A stretch of 64,000 nucleotides of DNA from Tanypteryx hageni (lineage: Eukaryota; Arthropoda; Insecta; Odonata; Petaluridae): positions 23,275,369-23,339,368 of the forward strand of contig CM054114.1 in the NCBI GenBank assembly GCA_028673005.1. Reading direction: 5' to 3'. This document shows positions 57,581 through 64,000 of the stretch, piece by piece (positions within the stretch are counted from its first letter, which is position 1; each line of letters opens with the position of its first letter). The notes under the pieces were generated by a model, which saw only the letters and a program-made list of their open reading frames with translations, had not been told where the DNA came from and searched no databases. The position numbers and the translations under genes are program-made.

Positions 57581-59225
57581 TTGTTAAGATTGATAAGATT
57601 GTTAGCATGTCAGCTGATACTACCAATAGGTACTAACATTGGAGGTGCAAAAAGTACAGGTTCTAAGAATCTATTCCGGAAATTATCGCACAACTGTAGT
57701 CGAACATTTGTGGGGATTAGTTACACGGAACACATTTACATTAAAGCGGTCTGTGGAAGTTGGTATTGTAAAAATATTCAGATTTGTTCACATTGACACG
57801 GTACGAGTGGAGGCACTGAAATCATTTTGTGATTTTAACGACAAATTTGGTCGCATACGAGCACAAGATTTCTGAGACTGGTGCCTACTCTTGAAAAATA
57901 AATACTAATAATGGTACAACAGCTTGTTTTTTTTTATAAGTTGAAAATGCCCCCGTTATTCTTCCGAAATTAGCCGAAGATCCTAAGTGAGAGAACTTTG
58001 GTTCTGGTTATTACACAATGTTGATGCTATTTACAAAATGGAGGGGATGCCGCAAGTGAATTTTTGCGCATGTATAAGAATTTGGAAGGGAAAGAAATCT
58101 AAGTTATTCCGTCCAAAGTGAAAGAAATGGAGAGGAAAAGTGCTAACGAGGGTACAGCCTTCCCTCGTTTTACAAACCTAATTCGTTCCACGAAAACTGT
58201 TCCTCAGGCGAAAACTCGTAAAACAATGTTTATTTTCCCATTACATCCTATGTAAAAATTTTAATTGGTTCCGAAGGCCAAAATAAAAAAATATCCCACA
58301 GTTCACTTAAAAACAATACCGAATGATAACAAATTGAGAAAAAACATCAATAATGATATATTAATGTATTTAAATGACATTCCTAGTCATATGATGTCTT
58401 ACTCTATATATTAGCGGTATTATGCTATGATATCTTAGCCTATGGTAGCCTACGATAGGTTAATTAAATGCGGCGTATATGTCCTTCGACCGCTCGCCTT
58501 TCTCCAATCTTTGAATAATATGCATTTACTTTCTGGGATACACAAAAAGCCCTTCTCTCTTTTTTCACTTTACCACTTTCAATAACTGAAAGGCCAAAAT
58601 ATATCTTGATTTAAAAGATAAAAATGCACACCACTCAGCGAACCGAATTTCACAAAGAACGGCAACGCGCGTACTGAGACCGAGATGATAATTCTTATTC
58701 GGAACAGCGCATTTATTCGATATTTGAAAAAAGAGGATATTCTTGCTAACGTAACGAACTCTTATAAGCGAAAATTTGTCGTTCGCAAATCGAATAAAAA
58801 TAGGCATGAAATTGCTCAGTTCGTGTAAGCAAGAACTGGTCAAATGGTAGTTCGTAAAACTAGGGAAGGCTGCATTCATTCCACGCATCCATCAAGATGA
58901 TCTTTTTAATGAACTGTGTGTGTGTGTGTCCATAATTTATATCTTAATGAGAACGCGCTAGCCGAATGGGACATGGAGTAATTACCTACAGATCAGAGAT
59001 GGTTAAATGTGCATACTTATAGATTTTTGTCGTGAAAACATTAATATTCCAAGCACAGAAAATGTACTAATTCATCGTCTCTTTGCCGGGTACTAACGCT
59101 GCGATAGAGAGGTCATTTTCGCTTATTAACAACATTTGAGGAACGGATAAGCCATCGCTTAATAGTGATGCCATATCATCTCTCTTGGTAATCCCAATGA
59201 ATTACTGCGAGACTTGCCAAAAGAT
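57581..59225 (+). pseudogene. hAT transposase relic interrupted by a MITE
   Basis: 57640-57875 gives RTTVVEHLWGLVTRNTF and VEVGIVKIFRFVHIDTVRVE, ALKSFCDFNDKFGRI, resembling the region before the Trp-containing motif of DUF4371/ZBED-type hAT proteins. After the MITE, 59080-59200 reads LPGTNAAIERSFSLINNI and TDKPSLNSDAISSLLVIPMN, the C-terminal dimerisation domain (NAxxERxFSL). Several stops. Most of the catalytic middle is missing. Confidence 0.65.
58155..58872. mobile_element. 718-bp MITE (pogo/Tigger type) inside the hAT relic
   Basis: CAGCCTTCCCTCGTTTTACA at the left end pairs with the right end, whose reverse complement is CAGCCTTCCCTAGTTTTACG. TA precedes the left end and CA follows the right end, consistent with a decayed TA duplication. 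Subterminal GGCGAAAACTCGTAAAAC and AAGCGAAAATTTGTCGTTCG echo the TIR. No transposase coding. Confidence 0.85.
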
Positions 59226-59449
59226 GATGATGATTTAATTTTTATACTTTTGTAGGATTTTTCATAAAAAGAAATTCACAAATCGGAAAATTTTTTTGTT
59301 GGACCATACGTCCCGAATTTTGGATCGGAAAATATGGTCAACGTATGCATATTGTATCTGGTTACTCCCTTAATAATACCAACTATCAGCAGTGGTTCTC
59401 TTCTTCCTTACCCAGTTCCCCAATAAAATGTTGTATAAATATGAAATTC

Positions 59450-60130
59450 CTTTGATGACTAAATTGACATATTTCGAACGGATCGACTTAGCAGGGGTGC
59501 CACAATTGTATAGTTAAACTTTTCAGTAATTATGAATTTGGGAGGAATTGGCTTAAGGGAGTTCAACGAAATTTAGTATGAAAAAGGTGTGCAACACAAA
59601 AAACAAAAATCAATGCATTTAGTTTATATATGGAAAGCAGAGCTGCCACAATGCAAGTAATAAAAACATTATTTTTACAAGTATTTGAGTTGAACTGTCC
59701 TCATCAGTTTTACCCAAATTTAATATTTACAATGTACACATACATATAAAACCATAATAACATATTTGGACCGGATCAATCGAACAGGTGTGCCATAATT
59801 GCAATTGAATCCTTTTAGTAATTATGGATTTTGATGGAATTGGCTGAACGGATTTAAACTAAATTTTTTATATAAAATTTGTAAGATTTACCATAATGAA
59901 ATGAAGATGTGTAAAGCGTAGCTAAAGCGCAGGGCTGTCACAGTAAAAATTAAAATAATATTAGTTTTTTTTTGCGTATTTCTAGAGAACTCACGGCAAC
60001 GATTTTATCCCAATTAGGTATATATAATCTTCATATAAATAAATAACCAAGAAAATATATTTTAACCGGGTCGACTATACAGAGCTAGCACAATTAAAAT
60101 TTTTCTGTAACTATGAATATGACGTTAAGC
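59450..60130. repeat. degenerate tandem repeat, ~295-bp unit
   Basis: Blocks ACATATTT...CGGATCRA...GGTGCCA(C/T)AATTG...AGTAATTATGRATTT...GGAATTGGCT occur near 59470 and 59762. A third, weaker copy near 60058 has ATATTTTAACCGGGTCGACT and GTAACTATGAATAT. No coding potential. Confidence 0.75.
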
Positions 60131-60270
60131 ACTACTGTGCCGAGGGAAACTGCTGTACGTCCTCATTTGTTATTAAAATATTTTCATTTATTTTGAAACC
60201 CACTAAAGGTTATTTTAATTTAAGGAATGCAATTTGAATAGTAGTTTTAAGGAAGCATTATGGAAAAGTT

Positions 60271-61509
60271 TTAACCCTTCCCGTGTCGAATACGATATAT
60301 TCCGCACTTGCGTTTTTCCCTTGCATGTCGTTTGTGACATATTCCGCATGCCTGCTGTTCCGTGTCGTATACGATATCTTCCGCATTCTGCCATTCACTA
60401 ACATAGCTTTTACTCTACCTTCCGTAAGTGATACTGGATGGCAGGAGATGGTCGCTTTCCAAAGAGAATACTGGTAGTGACGTCAAACCACCGAGTAAGT
60501 CAAAATAACCCATAAAATTTACATTTTTCGAACTTGAATTTCCTTTTTGAGAACGTAAACATCCGTCATGGCGGACTTGGAAGTATCGCTATCCGATTTG
60601 GCCCAATTATTAGCTCAAATAAGTGATCACGAAGAATATTTCCATAGTTTTAGTGATGAATCATATAGTCTGATGAATAGTGAAAGGGAATTAGACGAAG
60701 ATGAGAAGGAAATCGTGTTAAATGGTCAACCTATGCCAAGACTTGAGAAAGGTTGGTTGGACTTTGTTTCTAATGACCCTGCTCCAAGTTTTCAACCTAA
60801 TTTTTGTGAGGTTACACCAGGAATAATTCTTCCAAGTGATTTTAATATTCACAGCGAACCTATACAATATTTCCGACTTTTTTTTGGAGATGAAATGATC
60901 AGTCTAATACGCGATTAAACCAATCTCTACGGCAAAAACAGAAAATTGGCCAAGCAGAATTCGCCTACATCACGTCTCGCTAATTGGAAGAGTAGTGAAT
61001 CTTGTGATATCGAGGCCTTCCTTGGCGTAGTTATAAACATGGGCCTAAATCCAATGACTGAAATACAAGAATATTTTAGTACGGAATGGATCAAGCAAAT
61101 GCAATTTTTTGGCGATGTTTTTTCTTTAAATGATTTTCTCATGCTATTTTCCAATTGCATTGAGGACTATCACACAAAGAAAAATATTTGAGGAGTAGCG
61201 GAGTGCAAACAGATGTAAATATTCAATTAACTGTAAATAGTGTATATATTTAATAGTGTTAGTTAGAGACAGTATTCAGAGATGCACCACCAGTTTTAGA
61301 AAAATCACTGCTAAACAACATCATACTTGGAGAGTAATAACTACCTCATATCTATAATATTTATGTTATAAGTGCAGTTTTCATATATATGAATATGTAG
61401 TTGACTGATTTGGCTTTTAAAAAAATATCCATTTTCAAAAAATTATATCTGAAAATAATGAACAGGAATTTATAATCTCTGTATATTTTAGCGACATGGG
61501 AAGGGTTAA
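60271..61509 (+). mobile_element. internally deleted piggyBac element
   Basis: TTAA at 60271-60274 and 61506-61509 with termini CCCTTCCCGTGTCG and, reversed, CCCTTCCCATGTCG. Near the left end the motif GTGTCG(A/T)ATACGATAT(A/C)TTCCGCA occurs twice, with a third related TGTCGTTTGTGACATATTCCG between them. The TIR differs from the 43-kb piggyBac, so this is a separate family. Confidence 0.9.
60568..61191 (+). pseudogene. piggyBac transposase N-terminal part
   Basis: Starts MADLEVSLSDLAQLLAQISD with an acidic N-terminus. It continues PIQYFRLFFGDEMISLIRD, a TAA at 60916 in place of a Glu-type codon, then TNLYGKNRK in the same frame, IEAFLGVVINMGLNPMTEIQ and EYFSTEWIKQMQFFGDVF, the start of the DDE_Tnp_1_7 domain. 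The catalytic Asp motifs are deleted, so any movement would depend on another copy. Confidence 0.88.
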
Positions 61510-61556
61510 AACGTTTGTAGTTGTGAATGCAATTGTCGAGTCGAGATTAATTTTCT

Positions 61557-63045
61557 GTTATAATAATAATAATTTGCTGCTGTGACCCCAGTATGAGGCA
61601 TTGCATTGTCAAGAGCATAATCAATAAAAAATACAGTAAAATACAATGAATAAAAGTGCACAACACTACAATACAAAAGCCACCATTTAAGAAAAATTTT
61701 ACAATTTTTCTGAGAGAAACTCATTTATACTATAATAAGGACCTTTTAACATTATATCCTTAACATTTCTTTTAAATATGATTGCAGGCATAGATTTGAG
61801 TTTAATAGTGAGTGAATTGTGCAGTTCTTTACTAGAATATTCATAATCATTTTGGCTTGTTGCAAGCCCACAGTATTTCATATCAATATTTTTACAATAT
61901 CTCTTTTCATATTTGTGAATATCGCCATGTACAACATTTTTGAAGCCAGAGTGAACATAACAAGGGGCTTCCAAGATATACTCAAAGAATAATGTTAAGA
62001 TATTGCTACATCTAAAAGCATCTCTACAATGTTCTCTTAGTTTGAGATTGTGCATAATTCTAATTGTCTTTTTCTGCATACAGAATATCTGTTTAGTAAT
62101 AGAATTCTGTAAAACATAACACTATGAAATAAAGTTAAATAGGCGCATCTGAGGGTATCATAGGATAGATACTTCAGTCCTTAATCTTGTTAAAAGATAT
62201 ATTAATTTTGGCAATTTGTTTTTTAAGTACTATTCAAGGTGCTTGTTCCAAGTAGGCCCAGGGTCCAAAACTATTCCTAGAAGTTCACCTGCTTCATTTC
62301 TATTTAAGAAACTTTTGGATTGGTTAAAATGCAGATGTTGGTTTTTGGTAACATTGAGGCTCAATTTATTACAGGCAAACCATGAAGAAAAGAAGATTTG
62401 CCACAATTTCTAGCATTTTACAGTTTATGCCACTTAGTTTTGCATTTTTAAGATAGGAAACAAAATCATTAGTATTTTGAGTGAAATTTTTATGTGTATT
62501 TAGCAAATACCTGTGGTGACAAGGAGTTTTGCTTGGATTTTATACTTTTTGTAGAGTTTGTGATAGACCAGCTTTGCTTGGACTTATTATTGGAGTATCA
62601 ACCTGTCATTATATTCTAGTTTTGCTTTATTTATTGCTAATTTATATTCTTTCGTGGCAGTTTTGATCGGATATTTGCCTTGAAATTTTAAAGATATTTT
62701 CTTTGTTTAATATTAGATTGTCTGTGTACCAGGTTAGCCTTTTCTTTCTGTTTAATATTTTTTTATTAGTCACGTAGGGAAAAAAAGAGCTCAAAGTTAC
62801 CCATAAAAATATTCTAAAGTTAAGAAAGTAACGTACCGAATCCTCACAATCCTCATGGATTTCATTCCATTTGAACGTACTCAAGTGCTTACAAAACCTA
62901 TTTATGTTACTCATATTTAAATCCCTACACATCCTGATGGGGGTTTTATCTTCCAAAATTTCCTTTATACAGTTAAAAATAAATTAACATTTTTCTCACC
63001 TAAAAAATCAATATTAAAATCACCTATTACACAATGCTTGTCACC
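61557..63045 (-). pseudogene. Jockey-clade LINE relic with internal deletion
   Basis: Minus strand from the right: CVIGDFNIDFLGEKNVNLFL (endonuclease GDFN motif) at 63045, RMCRDLNMSNINRFCKHLS, then VTNKKILNRKKRLTWYTDNL (linker) to 62642. Near 62350 comes ACNKLSLNVTKNQHLHFNQS (RT after YADD) and ELLGIVLDP. 61699-62079 is the C-terminus (QKKTIRIMHNLKLREHCRDA, SKELHNSLTIKLKSMPAIIF). The RT core with YADD is deleted. The 3' tail is (TTA)n near 61560. Confidence 0.83.
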
Positions 63046-63290
63046 TGTTGTTAATGAATTCTTACATTCAGTCCTATCTCCCTTACCCTTGTAGAACGGT
63101 ACAATTACACCATCCTTCCATTCAGCAGGCACTCTCGAACTCCTTGCACACAGATTGCACAGATCACACATCCAACACATAAGCAAATCACCTCCATACT
63201 TCAACATCTCTCACGTTATGCCATCCACACCTGCAGCTTTTCCATTTTTCAGCATATTCACTGCTTCGACTTTGGACACAATATATAACG
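63045..63290 (-). pseudogene. RTE/BovB-like LINE RT fragment fused to the Jockey relic
   Basis: Reads KVEAVNMLKNGKAAGVDGIT, a TGA (family Arg), EMLKYGGDLLMCWMCDLCNL and VPAEWKDGVIVPFYKGKGDR, ECKN. This is the RT N-terminal segment of RTE-type LINEs. It then continues without a break into the Jockey endonuclease frame at about 63045, forming one 80-codon chimeric frame. Confidence 0.8.
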
Positions 63291-64000
63291 CAATGAACTA
63301 TTCTTCACCAACCAAAGAACCATCGTTCACCACTGCTGGGTTTGAACGATACTGAACGAAACCAAACTGATGGTAATTCACATTGTACGGTTGGGCACGT
63401 TCGAGCACGTCGCGTATCGGGCAAAATATTCTCAGCAAGAATACCGGCCATAAACGTAACGTGCCGTATAATATGAATACATCATTTGAAAACCATTCAA
63501 CAATATTTTTCAGAACCGATATGCTACGTGCTTGAAACGTTTGATGCCTGTTAATATGAATCTACCTTAAGTATGAGTAGGTTATCATGAATAATGACAC
63601 ATCTCAGTTGTGCTCTGTTAGTGAAAAATAAATGACGTATTTCTTTCTGCAATAACCACAGATTTTGTGTCGTAACGTTTTAATGTGTTAGAATTTTTCG
63701 GTGATGAAAGAGATTCGCTTAACGCCGTTACTGAAAATGAATTTTGAAGGTCCATATGATCAGAACCAATTTATGTTCCCGATCAATTTATAAGCCTGAG
63801 AAGATATGTGAAGAAAACAGGCGAACCGTATAAGGTTATTGACTATGTCACAGCAATTTGTTGATTTGAATAAATTAAGTACGACATTTAGAAATAATTT
63901 TAGCAAGAATACAGAAGGCGATACTGTAAAGATAGGTGACATAAGAATTTTAAAAGTGGAAAGCAAAACTGCAGTGATTTCTATAATAATCTCTGTTCTA
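63291..64000. other. no recognised gene; open frame at the window edge
   Basis: 63845 to the window end is an open + frame beginning MSQQFVDLNKLSTTFRNNFS and still open. Too short to identify. The upstream 63390-63480 segment is relatively GC-rich (GCACGTTCGAGCACGTCGCG). Confidence 0.3.

Overview
This window looks like eukaryotic, almost certainly arthropod, nuclear DNA. It is AT-rich, full of (TA)n microsatellites, and dominated by decayed or nearly intact transposable elements of families typical of arthropod genomes: RTE, Jockey and CR1-group LINEs, a Penelope-like element, piggyBac, pogo/Tigger, Tc1/mariner and hAT. Host coding sequence is scarce. The clearest piece is an exon-like segment at 12820-13161 matching the C-terminal end (last transmembrane helix) of a chemosensory ionotropic receptor, which supports an arthropod source; it carries a frameshift. 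A second good candidate is a GC-rich 164-bp exon at 57015-57178 with clean splice sites, encoding one transmembrane helix and an Arg-rich tail. An insect with a large repetitive genome fits, but the species cannot be read from the sequence.

Layout. 0-2.3 kb: tail of a Penelope-like element, then an RTE LINE with an intact endonuclease and no reverse transcriptase, with a tRNA-derived promoter segment fused upstream. 2.3-4.7 kb: TA arrays and a purine-only Glu/Gly minisatellite. 6.3-12.5 kb: three non-autonomous DNA transposons with terminal inverted repeats (TIRs) and a Penelope relic between inverted repeats. 12.8-14.2 kb: the receptor exon and a tRNA-bearing retroposon with a 15-bp target duplication. 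18-22.6 kb: a mariner deletion derivative and a nearly full-length RTE. 24-29.5 kb: a 49-bp-arm foldback, two more RTE copies and a ~970-bp tandem array. 30-38 kb: piggyBac remnant, Tc1/mariner (DUF4817 type), minisatellites, an integrase relic and a Tigger element inserted in (TA)n. 38.2-41.2 kb: a pogo-like element with two introns and seven subterminal 16-bp motifs. 41.2-45.3 kb: a hAT relic, an unassigned coding relic and a nearly complete piggyBac bounded by TTAA. 46-51 kb: Jockey relics and a Tigger-like relic. 51.4-55.4 kb: a CR1-group LINE with an uninterrupted 986-codon frame. 56.5-64 kb: RTE scrap, host exon, hAT relic split by a MITE, tandem repeats, a deleted piggyBac and a chimeric LINE junction.

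The genes do not form an operon or pathway. The structure is nested insertion: elements inside elements (MITE in hAT, mariner in a tandem duplication, Tigger in a microsatellite), with several transposases only one to four lesions from open. No prokaryotic features, CRISPR arrays or paired LTRs were found.
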